Positions 1 to 7,398 of a stretch of DNA of 17,560 nt are shown here, piece after piece. Numbering within the stretch: position 1 is the first letter of the stretch; every line of letters begins with the position of its first letter. Source of the DNA: JAAZLA01 sp964560975 (GTDB lineage: Bacteria > Spirochaetota > Spirochaetia > Treponematales > Treponemataceae); contig CAZLNE010000037.1 in assembly GCA_964560975.1 (NCBI GenBank), forward strand, positions 1 through 17,560, in the 5' to 3' direction. Position numbers and translations under genes: made by a program. The notes under the pieces were generated by a model that ran no database searches, was not told the DNA's origin, and was given only the letters and a program-made list of their open reading frames with translations.

Positions 1-671
1 AGACCTGCGTACATTGCAAACTCAGGGGCCTTACCGCTTATCTTATACAGAGAACCGGGTCTTGTTTTGAATAAAAGTACGTAGCACAAAATACAAAGCA
101 ACAGTACTATGAAAAAAGATCCTGTAAATTTTGATGGAGGTAAAAGAGGGGTCAGACGGAACCGTTCAAGAATTGAAGGAGTCGCTAATAAATTCTGGTT
201 TTGATCGCGAAGCGGATTAGCGATTGCCCAGTCTATTAAGGGTATGCACGATGCTGAAATTAAAAAACTTGTAAGCAGTTCACTTGTTCCTCTGTAGAGC
301 TTAAGCAATATAGGTATCAGAGTTAATAAGCCGCAGATAATAACTACTACAAATATGGCAGCAAGGGGTGAAAAGAAAAAATCAAAACGCTGCAGGATGA
401 GAGCAGAGATAAGCCCTCCTGCATATATTTGACCTTCACCGCCTAGATTGATATTTCCAGAGAGGAGAGCAATTGATGCTCCAAGAGATGCAAACAAAAG
501 AATACCTGCCGTATTAAGCATTGATCCAAAAAAATAGACAGATGAAAATGGAGACGTAAAAAATGAAAAAAGAGAGAGGAGGGGATTCGATGATAAGAGA
601 AGTACAAGAATGAGTGCACAAATAAAGCCGGAACTAAGTGCAAGAAGCGAAGATGTATACCATTTATTCAT
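1..671 (-). CDS. ABC transporter permease, nucleoside/BMP type (5' part, runs off window)
   Basis: This is the N-terminal 223 codons of an inner-membrane permease, read without a stop from the ATG at 671-669 to the window edge. It starts MNKWYTSSLLALSSGF and carries several hydrophobic segments. The motif GNINLGGEGQIYAGG near residues 72-86 resembles the conserved NIGxEGQ loop of the YufP/COG4603 permeases that partner BMP-type binding proteins. Its ATG overlaps the stop of the upstream ATPase gene (ATGA at 671-668), so the two are translationally coupled in one operon. The role would be to form half of the membrane channel for a nucleoside-like solute; a second permease is expected just outside the window. 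Substrate is inferred from family only. Family call is fairly secure; the C-terminal part is not visible. Confidence 0.85.
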   Translation of the reverse strand, partial: MNKWYTSSLLALSSGFICALILVLLLSSNPLLSLFSFFTSPFSSVYFFGSMLNTAGILLFASLGASIALLSGNINLGGEGQIYAGGLISALILQRFDFFFSPLAAIFVVVIICGLLTLIPILLKLYRGTSELLTSFLISASCIPLIDWAIANPLRDQNQNLLATPSILERFRLTPLLPPSKFTGSFFIVLLLCILCYVLLFKTRPGSLYKISGKAPEFAMYAG

Positions 672-2131
672 TTAAGCCTTCCTCCATTAAGTGAATATTT
701 TTTATCTGAAATAGAAAGAAGGCTTTCATCTGCAGATGAGCTTACGACAAGAATTGCACATCCTGTATCAGCAAGGGCTCGAATATTTTTACAAAGCGAA
801 AGAGTTGCTGCCTTATCCAAGCCTGCAGCTGGTTCAAACAGAAACATAAACTCAGGATCTGTGGATATTTCACGCTCCAAAATAAGGCGCTGAAGCATAC
901 CGCCCGAGAGATTTTTTACCGGCTCATCAATATCAATACTTATCATCTCATTCGCAATAATACTTCGTGAAAAAGTTTCATCATCCTCTTTTGTATTTTT
1001 TGAATTTCCATACACCGTGAGCATTTCGAGAATCGACAAATCGGGGTTTGAGGCTCTATATGTTTTATTAGAAGGAATAATAGCACCTTTTAAATCTCTT
1101 ATGATGCGGGGTATAAGCGGGGTTTTTGAATAGAATCTTTTTCCTTTAATCTCAATAGTGCCATAAAAATGCAGAGGAATAACGCCGCTCAAAATTTCTT
1201 CCAGCGTTTCTATACCGCTTTCCCTCTGACCTTGTATGAGTGTAATTGAACTTTTATATACATTAAAAGAAATTGAAAAAAGAGCTGTTCTATTTTTTTC
1301 ACGAGAGGTAAGATTCTTCACTTTAACAAAAACGTCATCAACAACAATTTTCTTTTGTTCTCTTTTTATCTTATCCTCTTTTCTTTTTGTCTGATATGAT
1401 GAATTAAAAACTGCTTTTTCTAGAACAGAAAGCTCAATGGGTTTGCTGCTTGTGTTTTCTTGAGAAAAAACAAGTTCGCCTTTTCTTAAAACTGATATTG
1501 TATCTGCATACTGCAATGCATCGTTCATGTTATGTGTTATAAAAAGTACAGCGAGACCATTTTTTACCTGACTTAGTAATGCCTGAAAAAAAAGCTTTTT
1601 TTCCTGAGCATCAAGATAGGCTGTAGGTTCATCAAGAATGAGGAGCCGGGGCTTTTTATGCAAGGCACATAAAAGCTCAGTATAAAAAAACTGTGAGGTG
1701 TGAAGATGTTTTACTTTTTTATTCAAATCTAAATTAATTTTCCAATCTTCTAAAATTCTTTTTAAGTTTTTCTTAGCATCAAATGTTTTTTCATGTCCAA
1801 GAGTACAGTTTTCTAATACCGTAAGATTAGAGGCAACAGAAGGTTTTTGGTGAACCATTACAATGCCCTTATCCTGGGCATCCTGGGGACAGTAAAAGGA
1901 AACTGGTTTTGCATCAGCGCTTTCTGAAATGTATGGCTGTATTCCCACAGAGATAGATCCCGAACTTGGTCTTAGAGAACCGCTAATAATAGAAGCAAGG
2001 GTAGACTTGCCAGCTCCATTTTCACCGAGCAGGGCATGAATACTGCCTGAGCGTATACTAAATGATACCTTGTTGAGTGCTTTTTTATGGGCAAATTCTT
2101 TGCTGATATTATTTATGCACAGGCAGAACAT
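668..2131 (-). CDS. ABC transporter double ATPase (nucleoside/simple-sugar type)
   Basis: A 487-residue protein with two tandem nucleotide-binding domains, the architecture of YufO/RbsA-type importer ATPases. NBD1 has Walker A GENGAGKST (36-44), Q-loop Gln95, Walker B LLILDE (163-168) and switch His200, but the expected LSxGxxQ signature is replaced by HTSQFFYTE (144-152). NBD2 shows the reverse: a good signature LSGGMLQR (408-415), but a degenerate Walker A (GQRESGIET, no Lys-Ser/Thr) and Walker B (MFLFEPAAGLD). Only one composite ATP site (NBD1 Walker A with NBD2 signature) therefore looks intact. It follows the binding-protein gene by 9 nt with no clear ribosome-binding site and overlaps the permease start, so it is the middle gene of the importer operon. 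A degenerate NBD2 Walker A is common in this family; the degenerate NBD1 signature is less usual. Confidence 0.9.
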   Translation of the reverse strand: MFCLCINNISKEFAHKKALNKVSFSIRSGSIHALLGENGAGKSTLASIISGSLRPSSGSISVGIQPYISESADAKPVSFYCPQDAQDKGIVMVHQKPSVASNLTVLENCTLGHEKTFDAKKNLKRILEDWKINLDLNKKVKHLHTSQFFYTELLCALHKKPRLLILDEPTAYLDAQEKKLFFQALLSQVKNGLAVLFITHNMNDALQYADTISVLRKGELVFSQENTSSKPIELSVLEKAVFNSSYQTKRKEDKIKREQKKIVVDDVFVKVKNLTSREKNRTALFSISFNVYKSSITLIQGQRESGIETLEEILSGVIPLHFYGTIEIKGKRFYSKTPLIPRIIRDLKGAIIPSNKTYRASNPDLSILEMLTVYGNSKNTKEDDETFSRSIIANEMISIDIDEPVKNLSGGMLQRLILEREISTDPEFMFLFEPAAGLDKAATLSLCKNIRALADTGCAILVVSSSADESLLSISDKKYSLNGGRLK

Positions 2132-2140
2132 ATGTTTATA

Positions 2141-3190
2141 TTACAATACAGGAGAGTCGAGCACAAGTACTTTATTAATAATTGCATTATAGATTTGTTC
2201 TATACCTTCAACCCGTATCTTGTTATTTGTAAATGGTTCGTGTGCAGTGAAATCTACATACCCTTCCTGCATTCCTGCAAATTGAGGCTCACCGAATACA
2301 AGTTTTTGTTCAAGGTAGTCACTTACTATTTTTTCCGCCATCTTATCCTGCAGTACCATTGCACTAGAAAGAACATAGCCGGGAGCCTTTGAGTATCCGT
2401 CATTATCAAACCACGATATGTAAAAGCCAAGATCTTTTGCAGCAGCAATTATTCCTTGAGAAGCACCTCCTGCTATGGGAAGAATTACATCAACACCGTC
2501 ATTAAATAAGCTTCTTGCTAATTCATTTCCCTTTGCTGCGTCGTACCAGTTTCCTACAAGACGGAATTCTACGGTAATGTCTTTATCAAAGGCTTTTGCA
2601 CCTTCTACAAATCCGGGATAAATAATTTTATTCATTACAGGATATTCCTGGGCTGCGATGAGTGCTATCTTTTTTTGAGAATTAGCAAATGTAAGGTCAG
2701 AGCTGGTTGTAGCCATCGCCGCTGCATAACCTGCCATATAGGCTTGCTGTCTTTGGTTGTACTGAACAGTAGCAAGTGTTGAAATTCCTGTTTTATAGGA
2801 ATCAAGAACTATAAAGTTCTGTTTTGAAAATTGTTTTGTAAGAGGTTCAATAATATCGGGCAAGGCAGGATTCGAAGAAAGAATAACATCGTATTTTCCT
2901 TCTGCACAAAGAGCTGTTAATTTTCCAGGCCATTCAGATTGATTAGTTCCTGCTTCAATTATTGTTATAGAAACAGGCTCAAGGGCTTTTTTTCTGTATT
3001 TTTCAACTGCCTGTTCAGCACCTTTTACCAGCATTTCATATACTGGACTTCCTGCAACAGTACCGGGAATAAATACTGCAATCGTTTTTCCTTTTTCTTC
3101 GGCCGGTTTTGCCATAGATACTAAGGAAACAAGTGATAGTATGAGAATCAGCATGCTGATAACCAAAATTGCTGATGGATTACGTTTCAT
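2141..3190 (-). CDS. BMP-family ABC transporter substrate-binding protein
   Basis: A 349-residue exported solute-binding protein of the BMP/PnrA-like family (COG1744). Features: N-terminal MKRNP and a hydrophobic core (residues 7-25) forming a signal peptide, then TIAVFIPGTVAGSPVYEM (36-53), typical of the first beta strand and ligand loop of this fold, and later segments such as LPIAGGASQGIIAAAKDLG that match the family. Members bind purine nucleosides or similar ligands and deliver them to the permease. The usual lipobox Cys is absent: the export region ends SLVSMAKPAEE, fitting cleavage by signal peptidase I after SMA, so the protein may be soluble in the periplasm rather than a lipoprotein. 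It is the first gene of the operon. The start is supported by an AGAGG sequence about 8 nt upstream and by the promoter at 3229-3257. The ligand cannot be told from sequence. Confidence 0.9.
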   Translation of the reverse strand: MKRNPSAILVISMLILILSLVSLVSMAKPAEEKGKTIAVFIPGTVAGSPVYEMLVKGAEQAVEKYRKKALEPVSITIIEAGTNQSEWPGKLTALCAEGKYDVILSSNPALPDIIEPLTKQFSKQNFIVLDSYKTGISTLATVQYNQRQQAYMAGYAAAMATTSSDLTFANSQKKIALIAAQEYPVMNKIIYPGFVEGAKAFDKDITVEFRLVGNWYDAAKGNELARSLFNDGVDVILPIAGGASQGIIAAAKDLGFYISWFDNDGYSKAPGYVLSSAMVLQDKMAEKIVSDYLEQKLVFGEPQFAGMQEGYVDFTAHEPFTNNKIRVEGIEQIYNAIINKVLVLDSPVL

Positions 3191-3218
3191 TTTTTATACC
3201 TCTTTTAGTCATTAAAAT

Positions 3219-3257
3219 TTACTTTTATATCGTAGTTTTATATAAAAGTAATGTCAA
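3219..3257 (-). promoter_or_regulatory. sigma70-type promoter with 12-bp inverted-repeat operator for the BMP transporter operon
   Basis: On the minus strand TTGACA (3257-3252) and TACGAT (3234-3229) are separated by exactly 17 nt, a near-consensus promoter with its start expected near 3222, about 30 nt before the binding-protein gene. Laid over it is a perfect inverted repeat: arms 3219-3230 (TTACTTTTATAT) and 3240-3251 (ATATAAAAGTAA), 9 nt apart. It covers the spacer and the -10 box, so a dimeric regulator bound here would block RNA polymerase. The arms are centred 21 bp apart, two helical turns. The regulator is unknown. Confidence 0.75.
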
Positions 3258-3337
3258 GAGCTTTTTACATATTTTTTTCGAAAAACAGTAATTTTCTATG
3301 AAATAAATTGGAATGGAAAAAATTGATTCAGTTCTAA

Positions 3338-3751
3338 TTATTCAATGTTTATTGAACGTTCTCTCTTTTTTAGTGAAGCTATTTTCTTTGTGTGTAGTCT
3401 TTTTTCTATTGCACTTTTTGAAGGCTTTGTTTTTTTACGTTTTTTTTGAATTTTTGCGGCATTTGTTATTAGTGTTTCAAGCCGCAAAAAAGCAATATCC
3501 CGATTTCTCTCTTGAGTTCTTTCTTCCTGGACCGATACATACAGTTCGTTATCATTGTTGATACGTGAAGCGAGCTTTATCTTAATTAAGTGCAGTTCTT
3601 CGGGACTTAAACCTTCAAGCTTTTCAAGCGGGATGGAAGCTTGAACCTTAGTATTCAGCTTATTTACATTTTGTCCGCCAGAACCGCCCGAAAGGGCAAA
3701 CTGAAGTTTAGTACTCTTAATAAGTGATTCTTTTAACCGTATCTTATCCAT
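3338..3751 (-). CDS. arfB: ArfB-like peptidyl-tRNA hydrolase (ribosome rescue)
   Basis: A 137-residue protein of the class I release-factor fold lacking the codon-recognition domain, the size and layout of ArfB (YaeJ). The catalytic GGQ motif sits in ALSGGSGGQNVNK (residues 19-31), followed by the family-typical LNTKVQASIPL. The C-terminus is a strongly basic tail (about residues 99-131, many Lys/Arg: KKRKKTKPSK, KKIASLKKRER) that in ArfB threads into the empty mRNA channel of stalled ribosomes. Its job would be hydrolysis of peptidyl-tRNA on non-stop ribosomes in the cytoplasm. The ATG lies three bases after the stop of the upstream DUF1295 gene with no Shine-Dalgarno sequence of its own, suggesting co-transcription and coupled translation. 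All hallmark elements are present. Confidence 0.9.
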   Translation of the reverse strand: MDKIRLKESLIKSTKLQFALSGGSGGQNVNKLNTKVQASIPLEKLEGLSPEELHLIKIKLASRINNDNELYVSVQEERTQERNRDIAFLRLETLITNAAKIQKKRKKTKPSKSAIEKRLHTKKIASLKKRERSINIE

Positions 3752-3754
3752 TTT

Positions 3755-4699
3755 TTACCAATCTGCATCTTTAATTTTCGGCAACAGGGCTCCGGTATGT
3801 TTCATGTATTCTTTATATCCGCTTCTTCGTTCAAGCTGTCTTTTTTCCATTAGCGGCACACTTATAAAAATAAAGAGAAGCGTATTTGCAATAGGGCCTA
3901 TAATAGTCCATCCCGGTAAAGCTTTTGAACCACCCATTGTACAAATTCCTACACTGGTTAAATAAATACCCCACCACATAAGAATTTCGCCCAGATAATT
4001 AGGATGCCGTACATAATGCCAAACCCCTGAATTATTAACTTTTCCTCTGTTATATGGATTTTTACGGAATGAAAGCATTTGACTATCAGCAATAATCTGA
4101 AGTATTACTGCACTAATGCAAAGCAGAGCTCCAGGGAGAGCGCTATAGGGCAGTATGCCGAGGAAAAGATGTAATGATGAGGTCTCAATATAAAATGTTG
4201 CGCCGTATAAGAATGGTACACTTGCAAACAACACTACCATGGTCGGCATAAGGTGAATCCCGAAAAAATTAGTAAAAAACCAGAGTTTTGGAGCCTTGTT
4301 CTTAAACCAAGTGTAGCGCCAATCTTGCGAAGTGAGATTAGAAAAATTTACAGCCCAGTTCCCGGTTAGACGCCAGCTCCAAAATGACAGCAGTCCGAAT
4401 AGTACCCATGCCCACGGTGCTATATAGCCTTTTTCAATAAAGGCATACATCATTGTTCCTGCGAGCATTACCCAGGGAGCAAAACTCCAATAAGGATCAT
4501 AGACAGATGAGTTTTTAAAAATGAGGCTCCAAAAAAAAGTCCAAATAGTTGCAGCAATATCAGCTGCAGCTATACCTAATAAAAACGTTGTTTCCATCGT
4601 TGCACAATATAAAAAGACAGCATACCCAACTGCGGCGGCTGAACAATATACAAAAAAAATTACTGCAAAACTAAAAAATCTGTTTTCTCGAATATTCAT
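3755..4699 (-). CDS. DUF1295 integral membrane protein (steroid 5-alpha-reductase/ICMT-like fold)
   Basis: A 314-residue polytopic membrane protein. The C-terminal third has the signature of the DUF1295 / isoprenylcysteine methyltransferase-like superfamily: GVWHYVRHPNYLGEILMWWG, then MEKRQLERRSGYKEYMKHT close to the end; the mid part has the WRLTGNW and DWRYTWF motifs also seen in DUF1295. By analogy these residues bind an adenosyl or nicotinamide cofactor in the membrane-proximal active site, but no substrate is established for the bacterial members. At least seven hydrophobic stretches are visible. It is the first gene of a two-gene unit with arfB. No Shine-Dalgarno precedes the ATG; a -10-like hexamer ends only 6 nt upstream, so the transcript may be leaderless. 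Confidence 0.8.
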   Translation of the reverse strand: MNIRENRFFSFAVIFFVYCSAAAVGYAVFLYCATMETTFLLGIAAADIAATIWTFFWSLIFKNSSVYDPYWSFAPWVMLAGTMMYAFIEKGYIAPWAWVLFGLLSFWSWRLTGNWAVNFSNLTSQDWRYTWFKNKAPKLWFFTNFFGIHLMPTMVVLFASVPFLYGATFYIETSSLHLFLGILPYSALPGALLCISAVILQIIADSQMLSFRKNPYNRGKVNNSGVWHYVRHPNYLGEILMWWGIYLTSVGICTMGGSKALPGWTIIGPIANTLLFIFISVPLMEKRQLERRSGYKEYMKHTGALLPKIKDADW

Positions 4700-4705
4700 A
4701 CATAC

Positions 4706-4734
4706 AGGATAGCAGATGTAGGAAGAAATGGAAA
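4706..4734 (-). promoter_or_regulatory. putative promoter of the DUF1295-arfB unit (leaderless spacing)
   Basis: On the minus strand TTTCCA (4734-4729) and TATCCT (4711-4706) are 17 nt apart, each matching four of six consensus bases. The -10 element ends 6 nt before the ATG at 4699, which puts the transcription start at or next to the start codon. Weak hexamers, so moderate support only. Confidence 0.4.
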
Positions 4735-4816
4735 GAAAAAAGTATATGTTGTCATAAAATTATACCGTAATTAAATATAAAGATAAGTATAAACAGTAAA
4801 AGACAGGAAAATAATG

Positions 4817-4844
4817 TTGACAGCAGGTTCAGCGGTGGTATACT
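4817..4844 (+). promoter_or_regulatory. promoter of the Hpt gene (leaderless spacing)
   Basis: A perfect -35 TTGACA (4817-4822) and a -10 TATACT (4839-4844) are 16 nt apart. The -10 ends 7 nt before the ATG at 4852, so the expected transcription start coincides with the start codon. No purine-rich ribosome-binding site exists in the intervening TTACTGT. Confidence 0.65.
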
Positions 4845-4851
4845 TTACTGT

Positions 4852-5205
4852 ATGAACTATGAAATATTAAAATCTGGCGGTATTGATGTTAACGATGCTC
4901 TTAACAGATTCAGCGGCAGTAATGAATTATTTGAGAAGTATATTAACAAGTTCATAGGAGAGAGATCTTATACTGAGCTTGTGATTTCTATGGAAAAGAA
5001 GGATTATGCTGCTGCGGAAAATGCTGTGCATTCTTTAAAAGGCATTACCGGCTCGCTTGGCATGACGAGTCTTTTTGAAAGCAGCTGTGCCTTACTTGCA
5101 GCCTTTAGAGATAAAAGAGAAGAGCTGTTCATTCCCTTGTTTAATGAGATTGAATTTAAGTACGCAGAGATTTCAACGGTTATTAGAAACAGTTTAAAAG
5201 AATGA
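4852..5205 (+). CDS. stand-alone Hpt (histidine phosphotransfer) domain protein
   Basis: A 117-residue all-helical protein that is essentially one Hpt domain. The phosphorylatable His60 lies in the motif AENAVHSLKGITGSLGM (residues 55-71), matching the HxLKGxxxxxG pattern of Hpt helices; ELFEKYINKF (25-34) is the usual preceding helix. It would relay phosphate between a hybrid histidine kinase and a response regulator in the cytoplasm. No kinase or regulator gene is nearby, so it is an orphan relay protein whose partners must be encoded elsewhere. The start ATG lacks a Shine-Dalgarno sequence and sits at the predicted transcription start. Its 3' end is 4 nt from the convergent DUF3795 gene, with no hairpin terminator between. 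Confidence 0.85.
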   Translation: MNYEILKSGGIDVNDALNRFSGSNELFEKYINKFIGERSYTELVISMEKKDYAAAENAVHSLKGITGSLGMTSLFESSCALLAAFRDKREELFIPLFNEIEFKYAEISTVIRNSLKE

Positions 5206-5209
5206 TCTA

Positions 5210-5659
5210 TTACTTTGTATTTTTTGTTACACTATAGTAAGGATTTTTTTTACCGCACTGCATGCACTCGCTCTTATGAACACAAAGTATGCTTCCGCAT
5301 GTACATGTCCATTTTGTGTGTTCTTTAGTAATAAAAGAATCCATTCCTTCAGTTTTAATACAGCGCATTGAGTCAAAAATCGTCTCACCGTATTTTTCCC
5401 GGTACCGTTTTTCGAGTTGTTTCATTCTTTTACACGGGAAGTCTTTACATTCGATGCAAAGTTCAGCCTCAGATGATTTTTTAGCACAAAGCGTAATTGA
5501 ACAATCCCTGCATTGCGATAGAGCCGGCTCATCGGAAAGACATCCTGGGCAGGTGTTTTTTGTACGCTGATAAGCCGAACAAAGGGCGCAGTTAATACCG
5601 CAGGGCGCAATGAGGGCTGAGCTCATGGAAACGCTTCTAAATTTAGATTTAACACCCAT
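5210..5659 (-). CDS. DUF3795 Cys-rich putative zinc-binding protein
   Basis: A 149-residue soluble protein with 17 cysteines. The N-terminal part (about residues 15-85) is a DUF3795 domain: ALIAPCGINCALCSAY, TCPGC, CRDCSITLCA and CIECKDFPCKRM are its typical spaced Cys clusters, presumed metal ligands. A second Cys cluster near the C-terminus (CTCGSILC, then CMQCGKK) looks like a small zinc ribbon. Function of the family is not established. The chosen start has a strong AAAGGAGG ribosome-binding site 6 nt upstream; an internal ATG at residue 12 (MSSALIAPCG) is the only alternative. A shorter relative lies at 13818-14099. The gene converges on the Hpt gene. Confidence 0.8.
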   Translation of the reverse strand: MGVKSKFRSVSMSSALIAPCGINCALCSAYQRTKNTCPGCLSDEPALSQCRDCSITLCAKKSSEAELCIECKDFPCKRMKQLEKRYREKYGETIFDSMRCIKTEGMDSFITKEHTKWTCTCGSILCVHKSECMQCGKKNPYYSVTKNTK

Positions 5660-5699
5660 ATCATTCCTCCTTTACTATGAAACAGGAAGAAATTTACAA

Positions 5700-5854
5700 C
5701 CACACAGATGGACACGACCGCTTCGCAGGCACAGATTATCGGGTAGAGCTGTGAGCTTCTAGCTGGCGTTGCAGCTCTACCTTCTGTTTTACCCAATTCT
5801 TAGATAAAACTCGAAATACCTATCTGCGTTTATCGGTGCCATCTGCGGATAAAC
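5700..5854. repeat. degenerate inverted-terminal repeat element, copy A
   Basis: Fills most of the gap 5660-5874, which has no gene. The left end CACAGATGGACACGA (5702-5716) is an imperfect inverted match (11/15) of the right part around 5836-5850. Inside, GGTAGAGCTG (5742-5751) and CAGCTCTACC (5772-5781) form a perfect 10-bp stem with a 20-nt loop. The 20-mer at 5730-5749 recurs with one mismatch at 12003-12022, and ATCTGCGGATAAAC (5841-5854) recurs exactly at 7622-7635, linking it to the other copies. Origin unknown; no coding capacity seen. Confidence 0.6.
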
Positions 5855-5874
5855 CATTCAAGTATCTATACCGT

Positions 5875-7047
5875 TTACAGAGAGCTGTAAATAATCTGTC
5901 TCATTTTGCGTCTGAGGTGCTGATCGGCTCCGTCCTTTATCTGCTGCATATAGACCATGAGCAGGTCTTCTTTAGGATCGATGAAAAAGTAGGTTCCAGG
6001 AAGTCCGTCCCAGCCGTATTCGCCTATACTTCCATTACTTGAAGCAGTGGGGAGGTGAGTCATAACGCGTAAAAAGTTGCCGTAGCCGTAGCCGTACATG
6101 TTATCAAAGTTTACCCATTTTTTTTGTGCCTCGGTAAGGTTATCTTGAGCCATGAAGGCGATGGTTTTTTTGCTGATAATTCTCTCTTTCTTATACGAGC
6201 CTTTATTTAGAAGCATTCTTGCAAAATGCAGATAATCGCGGGTAGTACTGTAAAGGCCGGCTCCTCCTGACTCAAACAGGGGCTGTGCAAAATTTGCCGC
6301 ATTATTCATCCAATATAAATCCAGTTCTGATGAGGGTTTAAGCGTGCTGTTTGGTCCGCTTCTTGAGTAAAACGGCAAGAGGCGCTTTTCATCACACTCA
6401 GCTACTGAAAATCCTGTTTCTTCCATTTCAAGAGGGTCGAAGATTTCTTTTTGTAAAAATTGTCCAAATCTCATACCGGAAACAGCTTCTATGACGCCGC
6501 CTAAAATATCGGCCGATGCACCGTACCGCCAGCCTTCACCCGGTTCAAACTGAAGCGGACATTGGGCAAGTGCGGAACATACATCGATATTGCTGAGCAT
6601 TTTACCTTCTGCAATTTCACTATTCATCTGTTTTTGAACAGTTCTCATAGTTTTTTCGCACAGACCGTTCTCTCCCGGGTATACAATGCCGGATGTCATG
6701 TTTAATAAGTCGCGAAGCAGTATAGTTTTTTTTGCTTCCTGTACTGTCTCGTTTCCTTTACTGTCAGTCACAGTTACCTGCACGTTTTTAAATGCAGGCA
6801 GATACTCATATAAAGGGTCATAAAAATCTATTATGCCCCGTTCAAAAAGAATCATAGCGGCGACAGTCGTTATAGGCTTTGACATTGAAAAAATACGGTA
6901 GATGGTGTTTTTGTCTGAGCGTCCATACTCAGCAGAAAACTCCATTTTGCCCTTATGCTCTACACGGATAGAACAGTCCATGAGTCTTTTCTCGTGTATT
7001 TCTTTTTCCAATAAAGTATGGAGATGTGATAATTGTTGTGTGTTCAT
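5875..7047 (-). CDS. serine hydrolase, beta-lactamase/EstB-like family
   Basis: A 390-residue enzyme of the serine beta-lactamase-like superfamily (COG1680), close to the usual length of EstB-type esterases. The nucleophile motif SxxK is IFSMSKPIT (Ser54, Lys57); the second motif Y-x-(N/S) corresponds to RYGASADILGGV (Tyr175); the third, W-x-G in this group, is GEYGWDGLPGT (around 343-352). There is no signal peptide, so it acts in the cytoplasm and is more likely an esterase or peptidase than a secreted beta-lactamase. Substrate unknown. It is monocistronic, flanked on both sides by repeat-filled gaps. The ATG has no Shine-Dalgarno; TAGAAT ends 7 nt upstream, which suggests a leaderless message. 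Confidence 0.85.
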   Translation of the reverse strand: MNTQQLSHLHTLLEKEIHEKRLMDCSIRVEHKGKMEFSAEYGRSDKNTIYRIFSMSKPITTVAAMILFERGIIDFYDPLYEYLPAFKNVQVTVTDSKGNETVQEAKKTILLRDLLNMTSGIVYPGENGLCEKTMRTVQKQMNSEIAEGKMLSNIDVCSALAQCPLQFEPGEGWRYGASADILGGVIEAVSGMRFGQFLQKEIFDPLEMEETGFSVAECDEKRLLPFYSRSGPNSTLKPSSELDLYWMNNAANFAQPLFESGGAGLYSTTRDYLHFARMLLNKGSYKKERIISKKTIAFMAQDNLTEAQKKWVNFDNMYGYGYGNFLRVMTHLPTASSNGSIGEYGWDGLPGTYFFIDPKEDLLMVYMQQIKDGADQHLRRKMRQIIYSSL

Positions 7048-7054
7048 GGATAGT

Positions 7055-7082
7055 ATTCTATAGTAAAAATAAATTTTGTACA
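7055..7082 (-). promoter_or_regulatory. putative promoter of the serine hydrolase gene (leaderless spacing)
   Basis: On the minus strand TGTACA (7082-7077, four of six) and TAGAAT (7060-7055, five of six) are 16 nt apart. The -10 ends exactly 7 nt before the ATG at 7047, the same distance as for the Hpt gene. No purine-rich site precedes the ATG. Confidence 0.5.
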
Positions 7083-7131
7083 GTCTTTTTTATTAAAGAA
7101 CTCACAGTTTAGATGATCCATACGAAGAGAG

Positions 7132-7264
7132 ACCACTGAACACGCAGACGCCTTCGGCGGCACAGAACACACTGAGTGTAAGCTCGCAGGGGGGATGAGA
7201 GAGAGAGGAGCTTATGCTAAAAGAAAGAATGAGCAACATACTCTTTTTCCGTGTGCTCCGTGGT
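7132..7264. repeat. degenerate inverted-terminal repeat element, copy C1
   Basis: The left end ACCACTGAACACGCAG (7132-7147) and the reverse complement of the right end, ACCACGGAGCACACGG (7249-7264), match at 12 of 16 positions. A short GCC-TTC-GGC hairpin lies just inside the left end, as a similar GC-rich insert does in copy A. The long open frames across this stretch look translationally random and are not called genes. Together with copy C2 it occupies the 666-nt gap 7048-7713, which holds no gene but does hold the promoters at both ends. Confidence 0.5.
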
Positions 7265-7398
7265 TCCTTTCCTTATAATCCACGATGCCTTCCGTCGAAA
7301 AGGCCGGGGAATACCAATGAGCATCGTAAAATATTCTATGTGCTTTTTTGTATTTACAAACCTGTTTTACTGTGCTGTTTTTTAATAAGGAGGAAAGG

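Noticed and set aside
443..643. 66-codon minus-strand frame within the permease region
   Set aside because: It is an out-of-frame shadow of the permease, whose own frame is open from 671 to the window edge.
4825..4921. 16-nt similarity between the Hpt promoter spacer (4825-4840) and the early coding region (4906-4921)
   Set aside because: Matches at 13 of 16 positions, but one copy encodes RFSGSNE-like residues and there is no symmetry; chance cannot be excluded.
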